Shown here: piece by piece, positions 1-5,728 of the stretch | How positions within the stretch are numbered: the first letter of the stretch is position 1 | How the letters are laid out: each line of letters begins with the position of its first letter | DNA from: an uncultured Chloroflexota bacterium | Lineage (GTDB): Bacteria; Chloroflexota; Anaerolineae; Aggregatilineales; Phototrophicaceae | Assembly (NCBI GenBank): GCA_903904765.1 | Contig: CAIVEA010000714.1 | Coordinates: forward strand, 1 to 5,728 | Reading direction: 5' to 3' | Length of the DNA: 5,728 nt | Translations under genes and position numbers: made by a program | Notes under the pieces: generated by a model | What the model saw: the letters and a program-made list of their open reading frames with translations, nothing else | The model's database searches: none | What the model was told of the DNA's origin: nothing

Positions 1-547
1 CGGGGTAGGCCATCGCATAACGGGTGACGATGAGCGCGATTTGGCGCTTCTCGGTGTTCTCTTTTTTCAGGAATTTGAGGCGGGCAGGGGTGTTGAAAAA
101 CAGGTTTTCGACGGTGATGACCGTCCCCGCAGGTGCGCCCACGCTCTGACGGCGCATGAGCATCCCGCCATTGATGTGTATCTGCGTCCCCGCTGTTTCG
201 GCGGCGACCCGCGTGGTCATTGTCAACTGGCTGACAGAGGCGATGCTGGCGAGGGCTTCGCCGCGAAAGCCGAGCGTGAGGATGTGGCTGAGGTCGTTGG
301 CGGATTCGAGTTTGCTAGTGGCGTGACGCAAGAAAGCGAGTTCTACCTCGTCCGATGGAATGCCCGAACCATCGTCACTGATGCGGATGCGCGTCCTGCC
401 GCCGCCCGTAATTTCGATGCGTATATGACCCGCTCCGGCATCAATTGCGTTTTCGAGCAATTCTTTGACGACGGAGGCTGGCCGTTCAACGACTTCCCCC
501 GCCGCGATTTGCGAGACAACTTCTTCGGACAGGATATGAATCGGCAT
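1..547 (-). CDS. mutL: DNA mismatch repair protein MutL, N-terminal part (truncated by left window edge)
   Basis: This is the ATPase end of MutL, the cytosolic mismatch-repair protein that links MutS recognition of a mispair to strand incision and excision. I translated 182 codons from the ATG at 547 before the window ends. The GHKL ATPase motifs are intact and in the family's usual places: AAGEVVERP (15-23), the catalytic Glu29 and Mg-binding Asn33 in KELLENAIDAG (28-38), DDGSGI (58-63), HATSK (75-79) and GFRGEAL (93-99). FFNTPAR follows near residue 155. The MPIHIL start matches the family N-terminus; a modest GGGAA (553-557) lies five bases upstream. The gene begins 12 bases after the stop of the histidine kinase, so the two are probably co-transcribed. 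The C-terminal dimerisation and possible endonuclease domain lie outside the window. Family assignment is very secure. Confidence 0.96.
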   Translation of the reverse strand, partial: MPIHILSEEVVSQIAAGEVVERPASVVKELLENAIDAGAGHIRIEITGGGRTRIRISDDGSGIPSDEVELAFLRHATSKLESANDLSHILTLGFRGEALASIASVSQLTMTTRVAAETAGTQIHINGGMLMRRQSVGAPAGTVITVENLFFNTPARLKFLKKENTEKRQIALIVTRYAMAYP

Positions 548-559
548 CGCTATTCCCGG

Positions 560-1597
560 TCAGGTTGAGATCACCAGATTGTCGCCCTTGAGGGGCAGGC
601 AAAGGGTGAAGGTGCTGCCGCTACCGAGGGTGCTGCTAACCCATGCTTCGCCACCATGACGGCGTGCCACGCTGCGGACAATGAACAATCCCAGACCGCT
701 ACCTTTCACTCTCTTGTGTTCTTGACGAGCGAGGCGCACATGGCGCTCGAAGATGCGCTCCTGATCTTCCTGCGCGATGCCGGGGCCGGTGTCGCGCACA
801 GTGATGTGTACCGCATCGTTCACACGGTTCGCACCCACTTCAACTTCGCCGCCGGATGGGGTGTATTTGATGGCGTTATCCACCAGATTGATGATGGCGC
901 GTTCCAGCATGTTGGCATCGGCGTTGATGATGGGAACATCATCCCCATTTTTGATTTTGACCGACAACGTTTTGTCGGCTGGTAAGAGATGATTTTCGAC
1001 GACTCGGCGGACGATTTCGGTCAGATCGCAGTGCAAACGGGAGAGTTCGTAAAACCCAGATTCGGGGTCATAGCGTCCAGCATCTTGAATGTTGTCCACC
1101 AATGCAGTCAATTGCGCGATGCCAGAGAGGATTTTGCTGACGAAATGCTTTTGTCTGTCGTTCAGGTTGCCCACCATATCGGATTCGAGCATGCTGGCGA
1201 AACCCTGAATGGAGGTGAGGGGGGAACGCAAGTCGTGCGCGACGATGCGCGTAAATTCATGCTGGTTGCGGGCGATCTTCTTCAATCGGGTGATGTCGCG
1301 CAGGTATAGCACGGTCAGATTAGAGCCGTCCTCAGCGGATAAGGCACTCAATTCTGGTTTGAAGGCGCGTTCGCCTTGTGACCATTCTTTCGGTTTGTTC
1401 TCGTCTGCGGGTTGTTTCCACAAGGCACTTAGTTCCGGGGGGAGTAGTTCGATGGCGGGTTTCCCTTGTGCGGCGCTGCTGGTGGTGGTGAATAACTCCT
1501 CAGCAGCGTGGTTCATGAACATAAGTTCTTGATTGGTGTCAAATGTTAGGGTTGGATCGGGTAGCAGGTGGAGAATGGCATTCGCAGGGATGTTCAC
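560..1597 (-). CDS. Cytoplasmic PAS-domain sensor histidine kinase (orphan)
   Basis: A 345-residue two-component sensor kinase that should autophosphorylate on His121 and pass the phosphate to an unknown response regulator. The N-terminal 105 residues look like a PAS fold (start ILHLLPDPTLTFD, end VLYLRDITRLKK). A HisKA dimerisation domain follows, with H-box IVAHDLRSPLTSIQGF (118-133). The HATPase domain has N-box INLVDNAIKY (236-245), G1 DTGPG (269-273), F-box RIFE (281-284) and G2 GSGLGL (299-304), so all catalytic motifs are present. I see no signal peptide or membrane segment, so the signal is probably cytosolic; the ligand cannot be told. The start codon is GTG at 1597 with only a weak purine-rich AGAAAG upstream, and no earlier in-frame start exists. 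No receiver or DNA-binding regulator lies in the window. The gene has its own good promoter and is followed closely by mutL. Confidence 0.92.
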   Translation of the reverse strand: MNIPANAILHLLPDPTLTFDTNQELMFMNHAAEELFTTTSSAAQGKPAIELLPPELSALWKQPADENKPKEWSQGERAFKPELSALSAEDGSNLTVLYLRDITRLKKIARNQHEFTRIVAHDLRSPLTSIQGFASMLESDMVGNLNDRQKHFVSKILSGIAQLTALVDNIQDAGRYDPESGFYELSRLHCDLTEIVRRVVENHLLPADKTLSVKIKNGDDVPIINADANMLERAIINLVDNAIKYTPSGGEVEVGANRVNDAVHITVRDTGPGIAQEDQERIFERHVRLARQEHKRVKGSGLGLFIVRSVARRHGGEAWVSSTLGSGSTFTLCLPLKGDNLVIST

Positions 1598-1650
1598 AGT
1601 TGTATGCTTTCTGTGTGTGTGAAGCGCATTCAGATGTGTTTCTATATGAG

Positions 1651-1678
1651 ATTATACTCTCGTAGATTTTAGGGGCAA
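1651..1678 (-). promoter_or_regulatory. Sigma70-type promoter for the histidine kinase (and probably mutL)
   Basis: Read on the minus strand, TTGCCC (1678-1673) and a perfect TATAAT (1656-1651) are separated by 16 bases. Transcription would start near 1644, giving a leader of about 45 bases before the GTG start. The -35 box begins two bases after the uridine kinase stop codon. I see no hairpin terminator between that stop and this promoter, so read-through from the uridine kinase is also possible. Confidence 0.6.
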
Positions 1679-1679
1679 G

Positions 1680-2336
1680 CTAGGTAGCATCGGGCAAATC
1701 CCCGAAATGCGAGTGCAACATGCTGTGGATACGATCTGCAACCATGTCTATTGCTACAGTGTTGTAGCCGCCTTCTGGGATGATAACATCGGCGTAACGG
1801 CGACTGGGTTCGACAAATTGCAGGTGCATGGGGCGGACAGTACTCAAATATTGGTTGATGACCGAATTGACGTTGCGCCCACGTTCTTCGATGTCGCGCA
1901 GCATACGACGGATGAGGCGAATGTCGGCATCAATATCCACGAAAATTTTGATGTCGCACAGGTTGCGGAGGCCGGGTTCAGCCAGCGTGAGAATGCCTTC
2001 GATCAAGATGATCGGCTGCGGGTCTACACGATGGGTTTCGGGCAACCGACAATAGCGAGCAAAATCGTAAGTGGGGATATCCACAGGCCGCCACCCCTGT
2101 AATTGCTTGATGTGTTCGATCATCAGTGCGTTGTCCAGCGCGTCCAGATGGTCGAAGTTGCGAATGCCCTCGCCGATGAAGGGGATGGCATCGAGGTCTT
2201 TGTAGTAGGCATCGTGGGGGATGTAGGCGATGTGATGACTACCTACACGATCCAAAATGGCGTGGGAAATGGTGGTTTTGCCTGCGCCTGTACCGCCGAC
2301 CACTGCAATCGTCACGGGACGTTGTGAACTGTTCAT
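1680..2336 (-). CDS. udk: Uridine kinase (uridine/cytidine phosphorylation, pyrimidine salvage)
   Basis: A 218-residue P-loop kinase of the uridine kinase/phosphoribulokinase family, close in length to characterised bacterial Udk. It should phosphorylate uridine and cytidine to UMP and CMP in the cytosol. Visible motifs are the Walker A GGTGAGKTT (14-22), PHDAYYKDL (40-48) with the likely catalytic base Asp42, NFDHLDALD (60-68), PTYDFARYCR (88-97), the LIEGIL strand (111-116), FVDIDADIRLIRR (132-144) and RDIEERGR (147-154), which forms the lid. I chose ATG 2336 because GGAG (2347-2350) lies ten bases upstream and the residues after it align with the family start. The reading frame stays open to 2426, but that extension would run through the terminator hairpin and into the tRNA gene, so it is not credible. 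Use of GTP or ATP as donor cannot be told. Confidence 0.93.
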   Translation of the reverse strand: MNSSQRPVTIAVVGGTGAGKTTISHAILDRVGSHHIAYIPHDAYYKDLDAIPFIGEGIRNFDHLDALDNALMIEHIKQLQGWRPVDIPTYDFARYCRLPETHRVDPQPIILIEGILTLAEPGLRNLCDIKIFVDIDADIRLIRRMLRDIEERGRNVNSVINQYLSTVRPMHLQFVEPSRRYADVIIPEGGYNTVAIDMVADRIHSMLHSHFGDLPDAT

Positions 2337-2358
2337 GGGTACGCTGCTCCGATGCGCG

Positions 2359-2397
2359 AAAACAAAATGCCCGCAACAAGTGTTTGCGGGCATTTTG
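2359..2397 (-). terminator. Strong intrinsic terminator between tRNA-Thr and the uridine kinase gene
   Basis: A perfect 14-bp inverted repeat (2363-2376 with 2384-2397, core GCCCGC/GCGGGC) with a 7-base loop. On the minus strand the 3' arm ends in TTTTG and runs into TTTT (2362-2359), so it is oriented to end the tRNA transcript. On the plus strand no T-run follows the hairpin. It begins two bases after the tRNA end and finishes about 22 bases before the uridine kinase ATG. Confidence 0.82.
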
Positions 2398-2399
2398 GT

Positions 2400-2471
2400 A
2401 GCCACCTGTGGGACTTGAACCCACAACCTAACGCTTACGAAGCGTTTGCTCTGCCATTGAGCTAAGGTGGC
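2400..2471 (-). tRNA. tRNA-Thr, anticodon CGU (reads ACG)
   Basis: A full cloverleaf of 72 bases can be folded by eye. The acceptor stem is GCCACCT/AGGTGGC (7 bp). The D-arm is GCTC/GAGC with a 7-base loop that includes GG. The anticodon stem AACGC/GCGTT carries the loop TTCGTAA, giving anticodon CGT with A37 next to it. The variable loop is AGGTT, and the T-arm is GTGGG/CCCAC with loop TTCAAGT. A15 and T48 can form the Levitt pair. The discriminator base is T. The following bases are ACC rather than CCA, so CCA is apparently not encoded at the mature position and must be added after transcription. The gene lies between purH and the uridine kinase on the same strand, with its own promoter and terminator. 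Confidence 0.96.
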
Positions 2472-2482
2472 GCTGCCCGCAA

Positions 2483-2512
2483 ATTATAGCAAAGAGCGAC
2501 CTTTGCGATCAA
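2483..2512 (-). promoter_or_regulatory. Promoter of the tRNA-Thr gene
   Basis: Minus-strand TTGATC (2512-2507) and a perfect TATAAT (2488-2483) are 18 bases apart. Transcription would start a few bases before the tRNA 5' end at 2471, leaving a very short 5' leader. The promoter fills most of the 50-base gap after the purH stop. Confidence 0.6.
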
Positions 2513-2521
2513 GCCTGAAAT

Positions 2522-4060
2522 CTAGTGCCGGAAATGACGAATTCCGGTGAATACCATTGCTATGTTGGCGCGGTTGGCGGCTTCAATCGCTTCTTTGTCA
2601 CGGATAGAACCGCCGGGCTGAATGATGGCGGTGACACCCGCTTGTATCGCCACTTCTACGCCGTCGGCGAACGGGAAGAACGCATCCGAGGCCATGACTG
2701 CCCCCCGCGCACGTTCCCCGGCTTTGGTCACAGCCAGATGCGCTGCGTCCACACGGCTGGGTAAGCCACCGCCAATGCCGACGGTGGCATCGGCAGTCGC
2801 AATCACAATCGCGTTGGATTTGACGTGCTGCACGGCCTTCCACGCGAATTGGAGCGCAGTCATCTCGGCGGCGGTGGGGGCGCGTTCGGTGACGGTGGTC
2901 AGTTTCGTGCCTTCGGGGTCGCCCACATCGCCGCTTTGCACCAGTAACCCGCCCTGTACGCTGCGAATGTCTAGATCGCTACCGTTGTAGAACTGCGGAA
3001 TCTGAAGGAGGCGGCAGTTTTTGCGGTTGGCGTGGAGCGTTTCTTGTGCAATCGGGGAGAAGGCGGGCGCGGCAATCGCTTCGATAAACAACGAACCGAG
3101 CGACATGACCAGTTCTTCATCCACCACGCGGTTGACGGCCAGCACCCCGCCAAAGGCCGATACCGAGTCAGACGCGAGGGCTTTGGCGTAGGCTTCGGGG
3201 AGGGTAGGGGCTGTGGCAATCCCGATGGGAGTGAGGTGCTTGACGATGACGGCGGTGGGATCGCTGAAACTGCTGACTGCTCGCCACGCCGCATCCAGAT
3301 CGAGGATGTTGTTGTATGACAACTGCTTACCGCCCAGCACCGTCCCCCCCAAGGGGCCGGATTTGACTACGCGGCTGTAGTAGGCAGCGGACTGGTGCGG
3401 ATTTTCGCCGTAGCGCAGGGTGTCCAACTGCTGCATGCCCAGCGAAAGGTGCTGCGGTAGTTCCGAACCGATCAAGCTGGGTACGGTATCCTGCGAGAGA
3501 TAGGCGTGAATGGCGGTGTCGTAGTCACGGGTGAGTGCGAAGGCTTTGACCGCCAGATTGCGGCGGGTCGCCAGTTCGATGCTGCCAGAGGCTTTCAGTT
3601 CAGCTCCGACTTTTGCGTAGTCGCTTGCGTCACATAACACAGCGACATGAAAGAAGTTTTTGGCGGCTGCCCGCAGGAGTGTGACCCCGCCGATGTCAAT
3701 CTGCTCAATCGCATCCTGAAGCGTGATTCCCGGTTGTGCGACAGTTTGCTGGAAGGGATACAGGTTGCAGACGACCATGTTGATCGGCGCGTAGCCGTGT
3801 GCTTTCAGGGCTTCGGTATCTTCGTTGCGGTCACGGGCGAGGATACCCGCGTGAATGGCTGGATGGAGGGTTTTCACCCGTCCGCCGAGCATCTCGGCTA
3901 CCCCCGTTACCTGCTCAACCGTTGTGACGGGCAGTCCGGCGCTCCGCAGCACGCTTTCGGTGCCGCCGCTGGCGACCAGATCCCAGCCCAATTCGACGAG
4001 CGTGGTGGCGAAACTGACGAGGTTGGATTTATCGTGAACGCTTAGAAGGGCGCGTGGCAT
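2522..4060 (-). CDS. purH: Bifunctional AICAR formyltransferase / IMP cyclohydrolase
   Basis: PurH performs the last two steps of de novo purine synthesis: formylation of AICAR with 10-formyl-THF and ring closure of FAICAR to IMP, in the cytosol. The 512-residue length is typical. The N-terminal MGS-like cyclohydrolase domain shows ALLSVHDKSNL (4-14), ASGGTE (30-35) and RVKTLHPAIHAGIL (61-74). The transformylase domain shows LRYGENPHQ (215-223), LSYNNILDLDAAW (247-259), the catalytic Lys274-His275 pair, SAFGGVLAVNR (301-311), RKNCRLL (346-352), SRVDAA (435-440), SDAFFPFADGVE (458-469) and QPGGSIRDKE (481-490). Two motifs are atypical: KHLTPIG where bacterial enzymes usually have KHxNPCG, and GGGLPSRVD where GxGQxxRVD is usual. 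The catalytic Lys and His are kept, so I expect an active enzyme. ATG 4060 gives the family N-terminus, though its Shine-Dalgarno is weak (AAAGAA). Confidence 0.97.
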   Translation of the reverse strand: MPRALLSVHDKSNLVSFATTLVELGWDLVASGGTESVLRSAGLPVTTVEQVTGVAEMLGGRVKTLHPAIHAGILARDRNEDTEALKAHGYAPINMVVCNLYPFQQTVAQPGITLQDAIEQIDIGGVTLLRAAAKNFFHVAVLCDASDYAKVGAELKASGSIELATRRNLAVKAFALTRDYDTAIHAYLSQDTVPSLIGSELPQHLSLGMQQLDTLRYGENPHQSAAYYSRVVKSGPLGGTVLGGKQLSYNNILDLDAAWRAVSSFSDPTAVIVKHLTPIGIATAPTLPEAYAKALASDSVSAFGGVLAVNRVVDEELVMSLGSLFIEAIAAPAFSPIAQETLHANRKNCRLLQIPQFYNGSDLDIRSVQGGLLVQSGDVGDPEGTKLTTVTERAPTAAEMTALQFAWKAVQHVKSNAIVIATADATVGIGGGLPSRVDAAHLAVTKAGERARGAVMASDAFFPFADGVEVAIQAGVTAIIQPGGSIRDKEAIEAANRANIAMVFTGIRHFRH

Positions 4061-4104
4061 GATTCTTTGACCATTCTCCGCTGCTGTGAGGATGAACCCC
4101 GACG

Positions 4105-4110
4105 ATTGTA
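4105..4110 (-). promoter_or_regulatory. Possible -10 box for purH
   Basis: Minus-strand TACAAT, 5 of 6 matches to the consensus, lies about 45 bases ahead of the purH ATG. No convincing -35 box stands 16-18 bases further upstream, so this is a weak call. The space between it and the ATG is too short for a purine riboswitch, and I see no such fold. Confidence 0.35.
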
Positions 4111-4172
4111 ACGCAGCGGGGGTAGCTTTCCTATGCCATCGCGCATTCCATTCGGCTGCGCTGGGTGTGGGA

Positions 4173-4202
4173 TTGACAGCGATTTCGGAGCCATGCTATG
4201 CT
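4173..4202 (+). promoter_or_regulatory. Sigma70-type promoter of the T-box/valS transcript
   Basis: A perfect TTGACA (4173-4178) and TATGCT (4197-4202, 4 of 6) are separated by 18 bases. Transcription would begin near 4209, just ahead of the base of T-box Stem I at about 4214. This position relative to the leader RNA is what makes the call convincing. Confidence 0.65.
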
Positions 4203-4213
4203 TTCGACCATAC

Positions 4214-4460
4214 AAAGACGTTGAACAGGAGGAGTATGCGGACTCTCCTGCGCCAGAGAGTACAGGCCATCGGCTGCAAGCCTGTTCGCATGTGTCCGCA
4301 GAAAGTCGCCTGCGAGTCGTTCCGCTGAAAGGTTGAGTAAGCGGTTCCGGTTGCGCCCGTTATCGCGCCAATGAGTGCCCTGTGCGTTGGCACAGGGAAA
4401 CAAGGTGGTACCACGGAAGTAAACCCTTCCGTCCTTGTCGAATAGGGCGGAAGGGTTTTT
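4214..4460 (+). promoter_or_regulatory. T-box riboswitch, valine specific (specifier GUC), controlling valS
   Basis: A complete transcriptional T-box leader. Stem I has a lower helix CAGG/CCTG (4226-4229 with 4309-4312), a specifier loop with the S-turn partners AGTA (4233-4236) and GAA (4301-4303), then helix TGCGGAC/GTCCGCA (4237-4243 with 4294-4300). The specifier GTC (4305-4307), a valine codon, sits just before the lower helix. The distal arm carries AGAGAG (4255-4260) and an ACAGGC/GCCTGT stem (4262-4267 with 4280-4285). The Stem IIA/B landmark CCGTTATC...AATGAG lies at 4357-4375, and Stem III is CCCTGTGC/GCACAGGG (4378-4385 with 4390-4397). The T-box core AAGGTGGTACCACG (4402-4415) has a UGGU bulge that can pair with the ACCA end of tRNA-Val. 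The antiterminator uses AAGG/CCTT and ACGG/CCGT (to 4436). Uncharged tRNA-Val should favour it and allow transcription of valS. Confidence 0.96.
4421..4460 (+). terminator. T-box intrinsic terminator ahead of valS
   Basis: AAACCCTTCCG (4421-4431) pairs perfectly with CGGAAGGGTTT (4448-4458), extended by TCC/GGG with one wobble. The loop is 10 bases and the T-run covers 4456-4460. The 5' arm contains the CCGT and CC bases needed for the antiterminator, so the two folds exclude each other. Its end is 27 bases ahead of the valS ATG. Confidence 0.93.
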
Positions 4461-4487
4461 GATTCGCGGTGAAACGCAGAGGATGCC

Positions 4488-5728
4488 ATGACCAAGAAGC
4501 AGATGCCGAAGAATTTCAACTTTGCAGAAGCCGAAACCCGGCTGTATGACTGGTGGGAGAAAAGCGGGTGGTTCAAGCCGGAGGTTGCTCCGGTGGATGC
4601 GGAACCGTATGTGATTAGTATGCCTCCGCCGAACGTAACCGGGGCGCTGCACACGGGTCATGCGCTGTTCACCACGCTGGAAGACCTGATGATCCGCTAT
4701 GAACGGATGCGCGGGAAGGCGGCGCTGTGGGTTCCGGGAACCGATCATGCCGGCATCGCCACCCAGTTGCAGGTGGAGAAGATGCTGCGCGAGGAAGGCA
4801 CGAGCCGTGAAGCGGTGGGTCGTGATGAATTCCTGCGCCGGACATGGGAATGGAAGAACAAGTACGGCGGGACGATCACCCGCCAGCTACGGCGCATGGG
4901 CGCAAGCTGCGATTGGGAGCGCGAACGCTTCACGATGGACGAGGGTCTATCGAACGCGGTGCAGGAAGTGTTCGTCCGCCTGTATGAGCAGGGGTTAATC
5001 TACCGTGGGCCGCGCCTCGTGAACTGGAGTCCCGGTTTGCAGACGGCGGTTTCTGATCTGGAAGTGGAGCGCGACGAAGAACAGGGCAAGCTGTACTACT
5101 TCAACTATCCGGTGGAAGGCGGCGGCGCGTTGCCGGTGGCGACCACGCGCCCCGAAACCATTCTGGGCGATACGGCGGTGTGCGTGCATCCTGATGACCC
5201 GCGCTACCAGCATTTGATCGGCAAGACGGCGCTCGTCCCGATGCTCAACCGCCGCATCCCGATCATTGCGGATACCTATGTGGATCAGGCGTTCGGCACG
5301 GGGGCGCTGAAGATCACCCCCGCGCACGATTTCAACGACTACGAAATCGGGCAGCGTCACAATCTGGGGCTGGTGAACGTCCTGAACAAAGATGCGACCA
5401 TGAACGCAAACGCAGGGCCGTATCAAAGGCTGGATCGGTTCGCTTGCCGTCAAAAGCTATGGGCGGATATGGAAGCGGCGGGCATGACGATCAAGGTGGC
5501 CGACCATACCTACATCGTGCCGCGTTCGCAGCGCGGCGGCGAGGTGGTGGAGCCGATGCTGAGTACGCAGTGGTTTGTGAAGATCAAGCCGCTGGCGGAC
5601 AAGGCGATTGCGGCTGTCCGTGATGGGCGCATCACGATTGTGCCGGAACGCTTCGAGAAGATTTACTTCCACTGGCTGGAGAATATCGAGGACTGGTGTG
5701 TGAGCCGCCAATTGTGGTGGGGACACCG
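4488..5728 (+). CDS. valS: Valyl-tRNA synthetase, N-terminal part (truncated by right window edge)
   Basis: ValRS charges tRNA-Val with valine in the cytosol and hydrolyses mischarged Thr-tRNA-Val in its editing domain. I translated 413 codons, roughly half of the usual length, with the frame open to the window end. The class I HIGH motif appears as HTGH (55-58) within PPPNVTGALHTGHAL, followed by WVPGTDHAGIATQ (81-93). The CP1 editing domain shows ATTRPETILGDTAV (218-231) and GTGALKITPAHDFNDYE (270-286), both diagnostic of ValRS. SQRGGEVVEPMLSTQWFVK (347-365) and ENIEDWCVSRQLWWGH (398-413) lead back into the catalytic core. The KMSKS loop and the C-terminal coiled coil lie beyond the window. 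ATG 4488 is preceded by AGAGG (4478-4482) at a good distance; ATG 4503 is a less likely alternative. The T-box leader upstream supports the valine specificity independently. Confidence 0.97.
   Translation, partial: MTKKQMPKNFNFAEAETRLYDWWEKSGWFKPEVAPVDAEPYVISMPPPNVTGALHTGHALFTTLEDLMIRYERMRGKAALWVPGTDHAGIATQLQVEKMLREEGTSREAVGRDEFLRRTWEWKNKYGGTITRQLRRMGASCDWERERFTMDEGLSNAVQEVFVRLYEQGLIYRGPRLVNWSPGLQTAVSDLEVERDEEQGKLYYFNYPVEGGGALPVATTRPETILGDTAVCVHPDDPRYQHLIGKTALVPMLNRRIPIIADTYVDQAFGTGALKITPAHDFNDYEIGQRHNLGLVNVLNKDATMNANAGPYQRLDRFACRQKLWADMEAAGMTIKVADHTYIVPRSQRGGEVVEPMLSTQWFVKIKPLADKAIAAVRDGRITIVPERFEKIYFHWLENIEDWCVSRQLWWGH

Noticed and set aside
41..568. Plus-strand open frame of 175 codons
   Set aside because: It is antisense to mutL, matches no recognisable family, and arises from codon bias of the real gene.
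1612..1621. A (TG)5 run in the leader of the histidine kinase, considered as a phase-variable repeat
   Set aside because: Too short to slip often, and it lies outside the reading frame and upstream of the ribosome binding site.
1648..1661. GAGA-N6-TCTC around the -10 box of the kinase promoter, considered as an operator
   Set aside because: Four-base arms are expected by chance.
2337..2426. A possible 30-residue N-terminal extension of the uridine kinase (start at 2426)
   Set aside because: It would translate the terminator hairpin and the 3' part of the tRNA gene. The ATG at 2336 has a Shine-Dalgarno and matches the family start.
2489..2506. Inverted repeat GCAAAG-N6-CTTTGC filling the tRNA promoter spacer
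   Set aside because: Only 6 bp per arm and no T-run, so too weak to call a purH terminator or an operator without comparison to relatives.
2598..4045. Several open frames of 80-130 codons on both strands inside purH
   Set aside because: They are shadows of purH, with low-complexity Arg/Ser/Pro-rich or Gly/Asp-rich translations and no start signals.
4131..4748. Minus-strand open frame of 205 codons, and another of 152 codons inside it, over the valS leader
   Set aside because: They lie across the T-box, its terminator and the start of valS. The RNA structure and valS explain the sequence, and the translations look like no protein family.
1..5728. Search for CRISPR repeats, insertion sequences, attachment sites next to the tRNA, and toxin-antitoxin or defence genes
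   Set aside because: I saw no spaced direct repeats, no terminal inverted repeats, no duplicated tRNA 3' end and no unexplained coding gap. All stretches over 300 bases without a gene are accounted for by the T-box leader.

Overview
The window is an ordinary bacterial housekeeping stretch with moderately high GC. I could read five protein genes, one tRNA and one large leader RNA. The organism cannot be fixed from the sequence alone. A T-box leader ahead of valS points to the Gram-positive/Chloroflexota side of the tree rather than to typical proteobacteria. A PAS-type soluble histidine kinase in a purine/pyrimidine/mismatch-repair neighbourhood, at this GC, would fit a Chloroflexota (Anaerolineae-like) genome. 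That placement is inference, with low to moderate confidence.

Layout. Everything left of about 4110 is on the minus strand, reading right to left. In transcription order it is purH (4060 to 2522), tRNA-Thr(CGU) (2471 to 2400) with its own promoter, a strong intrinsic hairpin (2397 to 2359), a uridine kinase gene (2336 to 1680), a consensus-like promoter (1678 to 1651), a PAS/HisKA/HATPase sensor kinase (1597 to 560), and, 12 bases after its stop, the first 182 codons of mutL, which runs off the left edge. To the right of the divergent intergenic region (4061 to 4487), the plus strand carries a promoter, a complete valine-type T-box riboswitch with its terminator, and the first 413 codons of valS, which runs off the right edge.

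How the parts relate. purH (last two steps of IMP synthesis) and the uridine kinase (pyrimidine salvage) are both nucleotide-metabolism genes, separated by the tRNA. valS is controlled by the T-box: the leader presents a GUC valine codon to tRNA-Val and a UGGU bulge to its ACCA end, so uncharged tRNA-Val should favour the antiterminator and let valS be read. The sensor kinase has no response regulator in view and is probably co-transcribed with mutL. Both of those proteins carry GHKL-type ATPase domains.

I found no mobile element, CRISPR array, prophage or plainly new system. The items most worth a second look are the T-box with its readable specifier, the tRNA/terminator/uridine kinase arrangement that leaves no room for a separate kinase promoter after the terminator, and the unusual residues in two conserved PurH motifs.
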